This document shows positions 1-11,573 of a stretch of 64,000 nucleotides of DNA, one piece after another (within the stretch, counting starts at the first letter, position 1; each line of letters opens with the position of its first letter). Source of the DNA: Siphonodentalium dalli (taxonomy: Eukaryota > Mollusca > Scaphopoda > Gadilida > Siphonodentaliidae); assembly GCA_032622095.1 (NCBI GenBank), contig CP136066.1, forward strand, positions 105,299,319-105,363,318. Direction: 5' to 3'. The notes below the pieces were generated by a model that searched no databases, had not been told where the DNA came from, and saw nothing but the letters and a program-made list of their open reading frames with translations. Made by a program: the position numbers and the translations under genes.

Positions 1-137
1 CACAAACGAAACGATCTCAAATTTGTTGAAAAATATAAGAAACAAAATTTGTTCGGAAATCTTCCCACGTAGGTAGGTTTTGAGATAACTTATGTATACA
101 TAATTTTGGGGTTCAAAAGAGCCAAGTCTGTCTAAAA
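1..137. other. Unassigned AT-rich DNA
   Basis: I see no gene, exon or repeat boundary here. It is presumably intron or 3' flank of the BTB locus. Confidence 0.3.
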
Positions 138-322
138 TACAGTAATGTCCTAAATAATCGACTCCTTAACCACAGCAGAATTATGGGTATAATTTTTCAG
201 GATTTAGTCGGAAATATGGCTTGTTGCCATTCATCGGAAAGCTCTGTGAGCCGACTAAATCCTGAAAAATTACCCATAATTCTGCTGTGGTTAAGGAGTC
301 GATTATTTAGAGCATTACGGTA
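138..322. mobile_element. TA-flanked fold-back MITE, copy 1
   Basis: The inverted arms start TACAGTAATG(T/C)CCTAAATA and include 'cttaaccacagcagaatta' and its complement. Flanking TA on both sides fits the target of Tc1/mariner-like elements. There is no coding sequence. Eight other copies occur in the window. Confidence 0.8.
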
Positions 323-975
323 GTTTATTTAAAAAATAGTCCTTGTTATCACATTAGTCTCAGACAATGTCCTCAGTAATTTGTTTCAATTTTGCACAAA
401 ACTTTGCAGGTTCTGAAATAGCCTAGGAAATTTCTTTTTGCTTTTAAATAGCTCAGCCAATAACCAACTAATTAACAGGGCTGGTCAACATATAATATTT
501 TTTATTGCACTCCTATGCATGATTTCCATTGAAAACGCCGTTTAATAGTTACAAATTTAATGTCACTAGTGACTTTAATATGTCATTTCTTGTGACGTCA
601 TTGACGTTATATTGCGACGTTATGACTTCAATGCGTCTTTCTAGGACATAAAATGCTCTTGAAAGGTAATTCAGGTACCAGGAAAAATGTTAATATTATT
701 AAGTGTATTATGGAGTGCAAAATGCCTTGTGGTTTAAGTCACACAAAACCAAAGTCTTCCATGATAATAGACCACAATTTTGTAAACTATGCGGATCCCA
801 GAATTATTCTGACCACGGCAATTTTTTAGCATGGGGAAATTCCTGCTAATTAACAGGGCTGTGTTGACAGAACCTAATATAAAATATCCCACTACCATTT
901 TTCCCAATAATGCATCAGCATACGGATACGTGTTTCACATTGGTGTGTATTTTGAGTCTGTTCGTGTGAAAATGT
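323..975. other. 3' flank of exon G
   Basis: AT-rich, with no further coding. It holds a CRE-like TGACGTCA near 592 and an AATAAA on the minus strand at 501..506 that could end the exon G transcript. Confidence 0.3.
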
Positions 976-1191
976 TCAAACAATGCTTTTGCTTTCCGAC
1001 TTATCTGTAACATGTTTCAAACTAATATGTGTTTTCAGACTGTCAGTTCTGGTGAACATTTTCAAACAATATGGACATTGATGTTTAGGCTTCCCTTGAA
1101 CGTGAGATTTTAGATGGCGTGTCAAATTGTCTTTTCTAGTGAATGGAGTTCCACAAATTGGGCATTTGAGATTGGAAATCATCCAGCCACT
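976..1191 (-). CDS. Alternative terminal exon G: two zinc fingers
   Basis: The exon starts in phase 0 after the acceptor ttgttttaatttcag (SGWMISNLKCP) and ends at a stop after 71 residues. Finger 1 is CPICGTPFTRKDNLTRH, then LKSH. Finger 2 is CPYCLKMFTRTDSLKTH, then ISLKH. The spacer VQGKPKHQ resembles a TGEKP-type linker, and the tail is KSESKSIV. The Met four residues in is not taken as a start, because the frame and acceptor fit an internal splice instead. It is the leftmost end found, about 42.6 kb from the linker donor. A candidate poly(A) signal on the minus strand is at 501..506. Confidence 0.83.
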   Translation of the reverse strand, partial: SGWMISNLKCPICGTPFTRKDNLTRHLKSHVQGKPKHQCPYCLKMFTRTDSLKTHISLKHVTDKSESKSIV

Positions 1192-2010
1192 CTGAAATTA
1201 AAACAAAAATGTCAATTACTCCCAATATTGCACAGGATAATGTATCTCTTCCAGGCCACAATTACAAAAACAACATTTTTTATAAACCCGATTTTTTTTA
1301 AGACCAAAATTTGCTTTTTTGTGCATAAAATAGATAAAACTGATGATTTATAGGAACATTATTTATCTATAAAGGCATAATAAAAGTGGTTTATTTCTGA
1401 TGCAGTGAAATCTCTTAGCTGAAATGAAATATGCATTGATTGAGCAGGATTGAGGGTGTAATATTATATTATATAAACAGGATAGAGTTCTCCCTCTTGG
1501 TTCACATCAAACATTTTTTGCTAGATTTCAGTTATAAAAATAGCCCCTAAAACTCTCCAGTTTGAAAAATGGATTAAAGTTTGCACTATCAACCACAGAT
1601 GTTTACTCAGTCTATCTGAGTATTCCATATGTCAAAGTTGTCACCTGGTTGAGTGACAAAAAGATTTTGTTTTTTATTTATATATGGTGGAGGTCAAGTG
1701 ACCAATTTTGAAAGGGGATTTCCATGTAAATCTCAGCAGCAAAATTTACAAAGTGGAGCTGGCAAATACTTTTTGGGTGTGATCTGCGGAGGTTTTGAGA
1801 ACAATAGATTTGGTGGATGACCGTAATATGATTCAATACCATGCTTAAGTTTAGTTTTTTAGATTTTAAATTTATTTCTCACAAGCAGATCAGGAGTTGT
1901 AATTCCGGAGAAAAAAAATCTCAAAAATAAATGTATAGAATCGACCTATCCACCAGTTAAATGCTATGACTATTTAATGATATGCCCATTCAAAATTGGT
2001 ACTCCCTCTC
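1192..2010. other. Intron upstream of exon G, no feature seen
   Basis: Unique-looking AT-rich sequence with no finger motif on the minus strand and no repeat boundary that I can define. Confidence 0.3.
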
Positions 2011-2273
2011 TTAACCCTTGCATGACTGGAGCTTCCTGAAAATATGCGAAAACCCTGTGCCAATGCATTCTCTTATATATGCGAGTCTCCCATAGGGAGC
2101 CTCGCATATATGAGAGAATATATTGGCCTAACAATATTTACCTTGACCTTGTAAGCAAGTGCATTCTCTTATATATGAGAGGCTCCCTATGTGAGACTTA
2201 CTTATATAAGAGAATGCACTGGCACAGGATCTTTAATGCTGCATCAGCGCAGCTCCCATCATGAAAGGGTTAA
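2011..2273. mobile_element. piggyBac-like MITE (TTAA-flanked, variant with gctccc hairpins)
   Basis: It starts TTAACCCTTGCATGA and ends with the matching inverted sequence ...ATGAAAGGGTTAA, so both ends carry TTAA, the piggyBac target. Inside are two hairpins built on 'gcattctcttatatatg'. Its reading frames are repeat-encoded and not genes. Confidence 0.75.
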
Positions 2274-3471
2274 TATACAAATATATATCAATTTTTTTTG
2301 TAGAATGTACATGAAAATTGTCTGCTTCAACATATTTCTGTCCCAGGGGAATATTCCAATCACTTTCAGGTATCCAAGATAATGTCAACTACAAGTATGT
2401 ACCTAAGCCACATCTTCAAAGGTAAACAAGAAAACCATAGTCAAAAATGGTAACGCCCTCAAGATCATATTATTAGGCACATATATATATATATATATAT
2501 ATATCATAATATAAAATATATTGGAATCATGAATGCACCACCTCAGAATTCCATTAAAACAACTAATCTTCAAATTATTACAAAAAACTACGGCTTATTA
2601 CTGCAGGTGTCTCCTTCACCACACCAGAAAGCCTCTGATAGCAGACAAAAAATCTACTAATCGGATTAAATACATGCCCGATACTTCGCAATATGACCTT
2701 TAGTCTACTTTCCAACTCAGACATATATATACGTCATCAGCAAAGTTAGCTGTTATATTATAGATTGTGTTCCCACAATAAAATTTTCAAGAATGGCCCA
2801 GCCATTATTCACAACTAAACATCGAAAGCAATTAACGTGGTCATAAAAGTTACATACTGCAACAATGGATCGTATTGTGGTGGAGCGAGCCAGGAAGCCG
2901 CGAAGATAAATCCGCAAAAACCCGAAATGTGTTGTCCTGCGAGATATCGCCATTGTTATATAATAGCTCCATTGACATGGCCAGATCAGCCTTACTACAA
3001 TTTCCTAAAATAACTCACATCGCATGAAACCCAAAATGTGTTGTATTGAGAGATATCCTCATCGCCCCACTGGCACGACCAAATCAGCATAACAGTAAAC
3101 ACCCATAGTATAGGGCTTAACAAACATGCTGCACATTCCTATGATGATCATGATATTCATAAGTAGGGAAGATGTGCTTGATATACTCATCAGGATATAG
3201 TCCTTTTCATCGAAAAACCTTGCATGACAGCATCCCCATCATCAAATATATACTGTCTTATCATTGACAAAGCAAGAATTTCTTGGGGGGAAAAACTAAA
3301 CATGATCTGCATTTCCATCATGTCAATCGTAGAACTATTTTTAATGCGCAGTTTGTGCAGTGACATCATACTGTGGTATTGCCGAGGAAAGCTAAAATGT
3401 TTCAGAGTATTGAATGTGTAGCTACATGTAGTTCAATAGTCAGTGTTTGACTCACACTTGATAGACAATAG
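2274..3471. other. Intron, mostly without recognisable features
   Basis: It contains a short (AT)n run at about 2478..2505. Otherwise I see nothing definable. The short reading frames lack motifs or splice context. Confidence 0.3.
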
Positions 3472-3613
3472 TTAACTGTTCTGAGTAGCATACATTTTTT
3501 CTCCTCGAGTGAGATGTGGAGGATTATTTTTATGAGGCACTTAAGCCAAGTGAAAATATTCCTCGTATCTCACAAGAGGACAAAAACTGTATGCTACTCA
3601 GAACAGTAAACTG
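3472..3613. mobile_element. Small fold-back element
   Basis: The arms 'aactgttctgagtagcatac' and 'gtatgctactcagaacagt' are inverted complements around an imperfect centre. It is a MITE-like palindrome with no coding. Confidence 0.5.
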
Positions 3614-3976
3614 TTGAGTTTATTATATTTTCTATACCAGTTTGTTACGACCGAGACATTAGTGAAACACATGGTAAAACTTTTCTGTTATAATAATATG
3701 CAAGGATACCGAATGACACAAAAATATGATTTCATGACATAGTGCTGAGAGTAGGTAAACACGTTCGGTCTTCTGGGAGATGGGGATACAAAATATATTT
3801 TGACGTAAAATGTTTATGAAAATATAACATATAGTATTATTTAATTTTAAAGTAAAATATTTCCAGAAAAACAAGCCATTCACAGAAAAATAAAATGAAA
3901 CCCCTTCAAGATATAGTATGATTCACAGAAACATTCCTAGGAAATGTCAGAGGAAAAAATAGGATGTGCAACCCCA

Positions 3977-4291
3977 TCATATCGGGTTATTCACAGGAAA
4001 ACAAGTCATACTCCGAATCTTGAGTTTAGCCTTATGAACATTAATTAGATGTTGCTTGTAGTTATCACTTCTCCTAAAGGCTTTACCACAAATTTTGCAC
4101 AGAATTGTCTCTGCCTGGTGGTGCGACACTCGGATATGCCTTTGCAGGTTGGCCCTGGAAATGAACTGAGCTTCACAACACCGACAAGGAAATGTCTCCC
4201 TAATGGCTTCATGTGTCTGTGTGTGTCGCTTCAAACTTGTTTTGTGTTTGAACCACATTCCACAAATTCCGCAAGTATTGGATACCACATT
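3977..4291 (-). CDS. Alternative terminal exon F: three zinc fingers
   Basis: The exon starts in phase 0 after the acceptor tttatacttgcag (NVVSNTCGICG) and ends at a stop after 104 residues. It has three fingers: CGICGMWFKHKTSLKRH then TQTH; CRCCEAQFISRANLQRH then IRVSH; and CKICGKAFRRSDNYKQH then LINVH. All keep the C-x2-C-x12-H spacing, with H-x3-H in the first and H-x4-H in the others. Spacers are 7 to 9 residues long, so the fingers can bind as one unit. The C-terminal tail (KAKLKIRSMTCFPVNNPI) is basic at its start. It would be joined to the linker exon across about 39 kb of intron, skipping all nearer ends. No paralogue of this exon is evident in the window. Confidence 0.82.
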   Translation of the reverse strand, partial: NVVSNTCGICGMWFKHKTSLKRHTQTHEAIRETFPCRCCEAQFISRANLQRHIRVSHHQAETILCKICGKAFRRSDNYKQHLINVHKAKLKIRSMTCFPVNNPI

Positions 4292-5016
4292 CTGCAAGTA
4301 TAAACATCCATGGTTAGGCTAGGGCCCTGTGAATCATGGGTTTGCAGTCTGATCGAATCTCGTATTATATCAGGGAAAATCAAATCAAATCTCGAATTGA
4401 ATATATATGCCCGAGACATTGATGAGAAAGGGCGGCAATTTAAATCTAATTTTACTTTACTATATCTATTATCCAGCAAGCGACTAAACTGAATGTATGG
4501 CTGACCATTCACACATGGGTTTGGTTCACATTGATAAATAAATGTTCAATATATTTAATGACCACTCCCCCTCCCCTTTATTTGGGTATTCTCGTGAGTC
4601 GCAAGATTAACACTATATTTTCATCACTGTCACTTGATCAGGCTATAAAGTACACATCAATATATAGCAAGAATGCAAAAGAAGGATGATTCGAAAATAT
4701 TCAAATCATAGGGTCAAATTGAACCAGCAGCCCACTTCGCAAATCAAATCGAATCTCAAAGTTTGGCAGGGCCCTAAGTTTGTCGATAATAAACAGAATT
4801 ATAGGTTCTCATCCAGGCTTCACATTTCGTAAATGGCATGGGGCCTGAAATAAGGCCCAATGTTTCCTATTACGGAGCATACAAGAGGCCTGAATTTCAT
4901 ATGGAAAATAAAATGCTGTTAAAGAAACACCTCATCTTATTTTTGATTGGGCAAGTGTCTATATAAACCATAGGAATTATTTGAGTGAAAGACTTTGTGA
5001 AGTAAAACTTTAACAT
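4292..5016. other. Intron upstream of exon F, no feature seen
   Basis: AT-rich; both strands have short frames but no motif. Nothing supportable. Confidence 0.3.
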
Positions 5017-5501
5017 TAAAGGTACTCAATCCGTAAAGAGGGTCCCCATCTCAACAGATTCCAACAACAACAATCCGATCAGAGGGTCCTATATTACTAT
5101 TTCTTTGGCTTTGGGGGTAAAAAATATTTGATTCGAGTCGAGGAACCCATCAAACAAAGCTCAGAGTTATTAGATATTGATTTTTGAAATTTGTTAAGTG
5201 CTCGAGATGAGTACTAATAACTGCCGTCAATTTGGTAACCTGCTCAAGATTTTACGCCAAAACTCTAATCAAACAGACAAGGATGGATAACTCTATAATC
5301 AAGTGGTAATAATAACGAAATTTTGACTGTCTTCTGGGCCAGAAAGAATTCCCGATAATGAAAAATAATAGATTTCTAAAATCGATATCTAACAAATCTG
5401 AGCTTTGATGGGTGACTTCCTCGACTCGAATCAAATATTTTTGACCCCCGAAGTCATTGAAATAGTAATTGAGAGGAGTTTTATCGGATTGAGTACCTTT
5501 A
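5017..5501. mobile_element. Fold-back MITE with TAAAGGTACTCAATCCG termini
   Basis: The terminal inverted repeats TAAAGGTACTCAATCCG and CGGATTGAGTACCTTTA bound about 485 bp. Inner arms around 5086..5190 and 5390..5480 are also complementary ('gattcgagtcgagg' against 'cctcgactcgaatc'). There is no coding. Confidence 0.7.
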
Positions 5502-5890
5502 AAGGTACTCAATACGATTCGATGGTCCCCATGTCGTCAGATTCCAACAACATTTTTTAAAATGCTGCTTCAGTTATCAGAATCGATTAATTGCCCAAAA
5601 ATAATGTAAAACCAGTCAGCTTTTGTATATTGCACAAAACGTGTTATTTAACAACATTTTGTTCAACGAAATCGGGCCGGATTGTCAATTATCTAACACC
5701 CAAAGCCACTTGATTTTAGAGTTATCCATCTTCATCCGCAATTTGGTCCAAGACTGTCGGCTTGCCAATTATTTGCCAGGCCGCCAAAAATTACATATCT
5801 CGGGAAATAACAAATATCAACATTTTATATCTGATCACTCACAGCTTTGATGGGTGGGTTCCTAGACTTGTAGGCCCGGTCAAAATGCAA
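5500..5890. mobile_element. Diverged second copy of the AAAGGTACTCAAT element
   Basis: It begins AAAGGTACTCAATACG directly at the end of the first copy and keeps 'ggtccccatgtcgtcagatt' and 'gctttgatgggtgggttcct'. The right terminus is not clear. A further fragment starts near 19119. Confidence 0.45.
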
Positions 5891-7536
5891 AGCTCACTGC
5901 TTCAAATTGTTTTGAACACTGGGGCAAGATATACTACCATGGCATAAAGCAGGCACCTATATAGGGACAACTCATAAGGGTAGTGGTGGTGGGGGCAGCG
6001 GAGTGTGTTAGAAGTAGTGATGTTCCGATAATGAAAAAGCCCATTGGACCGATTTTTCCGATTCCGATGTTTATATATATTCTGTGTTTGATCAAATAAT
6101 GGACCTATATACACTCCCTATCTCGGTATAGTTTCAAAGCCGAATACATTCAAAGAAATAAATACACGCTGTTGCAAAAGTATTTCCCCCAATGTCAGTT
6201 GTGCGCTGGCTTTGATGTATACCGTTAGTTGTTTGACAAAGCGATCAAAGGTGCCGACTCAAGAGTAATATTATGACTGTGTGGGGAACACTTGAATGCG
6301 GTGTAAAAGTCTTGATTGAATACTTGTAAGTTGCGACAATATATGGAATGGCCATGATTATTAATTAAATTTAGATTGATGGATAATAATTGCTGTCATA
6401 TTTGTCTGAGATTTCCCAAATTCCCATTGATCACACCTTTTGTCTTTTAACAACTGGGAAGCTTTTATGGTTCCGCCTATTCAATTTTTGTTTCGCGAGA
6501 ACGCCTCCAAATTCAAAGTGGATCTAACCATATTTCATTGCATACGCCGTAACTTGTAGTGAGAGCATCACTATAACAATGGCGACTCGTGGATCAAAAT
6601 AAAACATGTGCATGCAATTTGGGACTACTTCACCATATTGTCCCCTACAGAGGAAAAATACAATTATGCCCCTCCTCACGTTGGTCATTATTGAAGACAG
6701 TTCTGATCACAACTGTACTAATTCATTCACTGTGTGCTTCAAATTATTGACATAGCATGTGACGTCACAGCATGGCACGTGCTCAACACAAACTATATCG
6801 TAATGAGGTCAGCTGTTCAAAGCTTTCTTTGAATCTATTTCGAGTCCACGGGATTGAACCAATGACTTCATATTACACGGGATATGTCAGGCAGGTGAAT
6901 TGCCATGCTTATATATAATCATATCAGACTCTTTGGACGATGCCAATAGCTTCTTTTTAGGCTGTTACAACTGACTTTTACATTCAATACTACGGTTGTA
7001 TTGCTTACGTTTATTAAAGCGTACATAATGCGCTTAGATACTGGAACGTTTTTGTTTGTTTTGACAATCGGTAAAAGCCGATGTTCAACTGCGAGGTATG
7101 ATTAATATCCGATTATCGGATCCAGGCCAAAATAATGGGCCCTAGAGAGATAATGAATGTACCGCTAAAGTGGGCCATCCTGGCTAATAAAAAATCAGCT
7201 TATTGCTGGATAAAAAATAAATGTTTCCAGTCAAGTGGACCATCATGGCTGGCATGTAGATAAACAGCTGACTGCCGGAGAGGAAATTAATTTTCTGGTC
7301 AAAGTGGGCCATCCTAGCCTAAATAATGTACTATAAATTTAGAGAAGGTCACTATAATTACAGTATAGAGCATGAAGTGGGCCATACTGACTCCCAACAT
7401 TTTTACTGTCCAAAAAAATAAAACAAAAAACACATTCAACAACAAACAAATACGGTACAGCAAAAAAGTACAAAAAATATTTTTAAAAATCAGTGCTGAC
7501 TTTTTAACTTAAATAATATTTTGGTCTTTGTGAAGA
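5891..7536. other. Intron with old repeat debris
   Basis: 'gtgatgttccgataatg' near 6021 and 'ccgattatcgga' near 7109 resemble hAT-type ends, but no target duplication was found. A minus-strand GGTTCAATCC near 6852 could be a tRNA-like B box of an old SINE. No gene seen. Confidence 0.3.
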
Positions 7537-7728
7537 TACAGTAATGCCCAAAATAATCTACTCCTTAACCACAGCAGAATTGTGGGTAATATTTTAGGAT
7601 TTAGTCGGAAATATGGCTTGTGAGAGCTTTCCGATGAATGGCAACAAGCCATATTTCTGACTGAATCCTGAAAAATTACCCATAATTCTGCTGTGGTTAA
7701 GGAGTCGATTATTTAGGGCATTACTGTA
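7537..7728. mobile_element. TA-flanked fold-back MITE, copy 2
   Basis: TACAGTAATGCCCAAAATAA to the inverted ...GGGCATTACTGTA, with the family's central 'gtcggaaatatggcttg' arms. Confidence 0.8.
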
Positions 7729-8823
7729 CTTTGGTAGACTTTATCCATAAAATGATTGATCTCTGCTCTAGGTCAATGACCGGCACAACCGAATTGTACT
7801 TGTGTGGAACATAAAATAGAATGCTTAAATGCCAACATCCATGTGAATTTTTTTTCAGGATGGTTGAATACCAAGGATTCTGATAAAAGTATATCCAAAA
7901 ATACAGCATGGAATAAGCTGGACTTTTTTCTAAGTGAATAATTCCAGGAAATTCCAGAGTTTATATAATCCAAAGATCCAAGAGTTCTTGGTGGCGTTTA
8001 ATTTCCGGGTTTTCCAGGCTTTCTTTTCTGACAGTGCTTTTCTGAACACTGGATTTCCATGGAATTCCAGGGGGGACCAAATACCATAGAATATCTCGTT
8101 TTCCCACTGGTTTTCCAGGGTATTCTTGGTTAGAAGAGACTCTGGAATTAACTGGATCCCAGACTATAGAAGATCAGAAAAACCCGGAATTCCATGGAAT
8201 AATGTCAAATTCTCTGATCACTACCTAAAACTATCTTTTTTTTTCATTTTACTACATTGTTATTTTATTTTTTTTTGAGGATCCATGTCATATAGTACAA
8301 ATAGAAGCAAAAATATATGTTCCACCCAGATACCAACAAGCGCTAGCTGTGGCCAAGACACCAGAAGTGTCACAAAGTGATAGAAATTTACACAATTCAG
8401 CTGGAGTAGTACCCCACTACTTTATATCACAGTGAACTGAGCAATGAAAAGACTGACACCCCCCCCCCCCCCCCCAACCATGTTAAAAGAGTAGTCAGGT
8501 CTAAAAACTGGTGCAGTAAAACTCAATAGAAATCCGACAATAAGACATTGTGTTTTTATGGGATTCAAATTCTATTCAACCTACATGTAGTAACTTAATA
8601 CAATTAACGGCATGGTGGTCCAGTGGTTTAAATAGTGTGCTTCACTCTTAATATCAGGGTGTAGACATCTTGCATTTGAACATCATGTTACACTATGTCA
8701 GTCACTTTCAACAATCAAATTTATACAGCTATTGTCATGGGGAACTCGTCCATAAACAGAGTACTTGGCTTGCAGAAGAAATGCTCAATCCCAAGTTGTG
8801 CTCATTACTGCAAGCACTGAAAC
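7729..8823. other. Intron with simple repeats and a possible tRNA-like SINE
   Basis: About 7940..8210 is rich in 'attccagg/ggaattcc' words. A 17-C run is at 8459..8475. TGGTCCAGTGG at about 8617 matches an RNA polymerase III A box, but the downstream B box is weak, so the SINE call is tentative. Confidence 0.3.
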
Positions 8824-9881
8824 TAAGGGTGCCACGATTAATCGTATAATCGATGAACCGTTGATAAAACCGATAATCGATTACCATTTCCGTCGTCGAT
8901 TAATCTGCGTTATTTATTTCGGACGTTGGAAAATGCTGGTTATTGTTGAATACCCTGATAAGAGATTCCGACAACTTGAGTACTACTAGTATATGTTGCA
9001 AACAGCCGGCAGTTCATTTGATGACATGGTTACTCTTCGAGTCATTGTATATTCTTCAAATTGCATGGCGCCATGATGGCGGCACTGCAGCTTTGAACTT
9101 ATGCCGACATCGTTGTATATTTCTACAAGAAAGGCGGCACTACGTCTTTGAAATGGACTGACTGTCAGTGAACTGAATGCCCTTGAATCTCATTGGACCA
9201 AAGGGGAGTTGATTGACATTCTCTCGATATCAGGGAACCTACGGCATTTTAATCAGCGATATTCTCGGCGGTGTCATTTGCAGCAAGTATACTTTGTTTG
9301 TATAAGTATACTTAGATGTTACTAGTACAGGCTATCGCTTATAGTGTGGTGACTGCTAAATGAAATTAACTATTACCAAATACTTATTTTTTTATGAGTC
9401 CTGAAATTTGCGGGCGGGGGCCCACCTTTGTAATTGTTATCCATGCTCTGGAAGTTCGCTGAAACTTATAGTTTCCGTAACATTAGATTCCTTTTTTTTA
9501 GGAACCACCGTCGGTCCGTCGTGCATTCCTACTTTTATATTGCTTGTATGTTTGGCTGTTAAATTAATCGCTACGTTCGTTCCAATGAACTCACAAATAT
9601 TATAACCATGACATCGCCGAGAACTGTGCTTGTATTGAACACATTGTGCTCATTAGTCATTACCGGTGGTTTATGATGCACTTTATTAACACAAAAATTA
9701 CATCAGCCGAAGCCTCAAACAAGCAGCGAAAGCAGTTAACCAGCATCCAGCCAATATGGCAATAGGCCATATTACGGAATACTTCTACTGATGTTATTAT
9801 TATTATGTACGATTAATCGATTATAGTCGATTATTGACGACCGATTATCGATTATCAAAATAAATAATCGTGGCACCTCTA
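8824..9881. mobile_element. Non-autonomous hAT element, copy 1
   Basis: It is bounded by 8-bp target duplications ACTGAAAC (8816..8823 and 9882..9889). Terminal inverted repeats are TAAGGGTGCCACGATTAATC and ...CGTGGCACCTCTA, of the familiar hAT 'TAGGGGTGCCACG' kind. At 1058 bp it has only short frames and no transposase. It is nearly identical to 11574..12634 in opposite orientation. Confidence 0.85.
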
Positions 9882-9928
9882 ACTGAAACTACAGAAATTA
9901 CTGTAGAATATGTGTAATACATGTAAAT

Positions 9929-10359
9929 TAGGGATGTAACGATAAACCTCTGCTGCGATGCGATACAAATCGTACAGATACTCAGGCGAGGGCCAAAATT
10001 AAATAATTCCAGATAAATAAAGGTAAATAACTCTAGAATGGAGATTTCTAACAACACTGTTTGACATTTGGTTGAGAGCCCTTATGATGATGAGCATGCA
10101 GTTTAATTGAGAACATGCATGCCGGCTCAAGTGGTTCCAAAGAAAACGTGCATGTGGTTTTATTATGAAAATAAACATCTTCATTCATAGAATATTCAAT
10201 GTACAACATTTCAGATCACAGTTTAACAGAAATTCCTGTCTGGGTTAAACTGCACACTTAATCAGTGTATGTGTTTCATGCATACTCAGGTCCATATGGA
10301 ATCAGTATTCCCACCATTTCCATGTAACACATGTATCACGGTTAATCGTTACACTCTTA
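9929..10359. mobile_element. Decayed hAT-like MITE
   Basis: TAGGGATGTAACGATAAAC at the left and GTTAATCGTTACACTCTTA at the right are complementary in most positions. No clean 8-bp duplication remains. Confidence 0.45.
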
Positions 10360-10504
10360 ATTTTAAATGATCAATTGTATACTTATTATTGTTCATTAAG
10401 TTTTGAAGAATCCTCTTTCTATGGTAAATGTACCAATATATAGAATAGAATATGATATACAAATGTATATAATGTGTTTGGGGTATTGAATATCATGCAG
10501 GCCT

Positions 10505-10883
10505 TTAACCCTTTACCCAACAAACCGGCCAAATAAAGCTTCAACAGCCTAAAATATCTTCGGTCTGTCTCAATAGAACCATACAAATATGGATATCATT
10601 GGAACCGGCTCATTTACCACATTGTGATGGTTATAGTTATGCCCTGTGCCAATGCATTCTCTTATATATGCGAGTCGACCATAGGTCGCCTCGCATATAT
10701 AAGAGAATGCATTGGCCTAATTTTAACACTTTTTACCATTTTTTCTTACATTCTTTAACAATTTTATAATTTTTAATGTGTTAAGCCAATGCATTCTCTT
10801 ATATATGCGAGGCGACCTATGGTCGACTCGCATATATAAGAGAATGCATTGGCACAGGGCCGTTCTGTTGGGTAAAGGATTAA
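10505..10883. mobile_element. piggyBac-like MITE in the 3' flank of exon E
   Basis: TTAACCCTTTACCCAACA to the inverted ...GTTGGGTAAAGGATTAA, with TTAA at both ends. Two 67-bp hairpins built on 'ccaatgcattctcttatata' lie inside. It sits 30 bp past the exon E second-frame stop. Confidence 0.8.
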
Positions 10884-10912
10884 AGCATTCAGATGAGATA
10901 CATGTTTTAAAG

Positions 10913-11151
10913 TTAAAACCAACGAGCGTTCTTCTTACAACATCTGATATAATGATCCTTGAGCTTGTCTTTCCGAAGAAACTTTTTTGAGCAATTCTTG
11001 CAGAATAAGTTTGGGGGTTTTTGGTGTGGAAATTTTTTATGTGGCGTGGTAGGCTGACTTTGTTTCGAAATATCTTTTGGCAGTAAGGGCAGGTGAGCAT
11101 GCTTTTCCAATAGTCCGAAAATCCAAGACAGAAGTTTTCTGGGTCAGGCCT
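10913..11151 (-). pseudogene. Terminal exon E: paralogue of exon D with a frameshift between its two fingers
   Basis: It starts in phase 0 after the same acceptor as exon D (ctgtatggtttcag) with RPDPENFCLGFSDYW. The first finger, CPYCQKIFRNKVSLPRH then IKNFH, is intact in this frame. The second finger, CKNCSKKFLRKDKLKDH then YIRC, and the stop at 10913 are in another frame. Comparison with exon D suggests one missing base close to 11000..11010. Read without correction, the first frame continues about 90 residues and stops inside the adjacent MITE at 10723, which would leave a one-finger protein. It is either a decaying exon or a sequencing error beside short homopolymers. A piggyBac-like MITE lies 30 bp past the second-frame stop. 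Confidence 0.7.
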
Positions 11152-11573
11152 CTGAAACCATACAGATGTTAGATTAGAATCAGAGTGATGCCTGGCTGGT
11201 AAATGACTGATAACATTTAACTACTTATTATTTTTCCTACATGTACTCAACCCTCAATGGGGTGATTTGACATTAAGGTCACAGATATATGTGAAGATAT
11301 GTGGAATTTCATGTCAAAACATGTCATTGTGGGTTACAGATTTAAACATATTGATTCACAGATACACTAGCAGTCCTTCCTCGTACATGACTCACTTTCT
11401 TAGAACTTTAAAACAGCACTGGTAGGAAATTTTTTGTTTGTCCAAGTTGGCCTCGATTAAAACCAGCTTCGTTATTATATACTTTTTTTTTTGGAAGTAC
11501 ATGTATACTATATTGTAATTTTTAGTTTTCATTTTTTTTTTTATTGTTATTCTTTGTTTTCACAAGTCCAGTA
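11152..11573. other. Intron upstream of exon E
   Basis: The first 60 bp next to the acceptor are homologous to the intron before exon D. The rest is AT-rich without a recognisable feature. Confidence 0.4.

Noticed and set aside
592-599. CRE-like TGACGTCA (also near 16121) as a regulatory site
   Set aside because: Single 8-bp words with no promoter nearby; not enough support.
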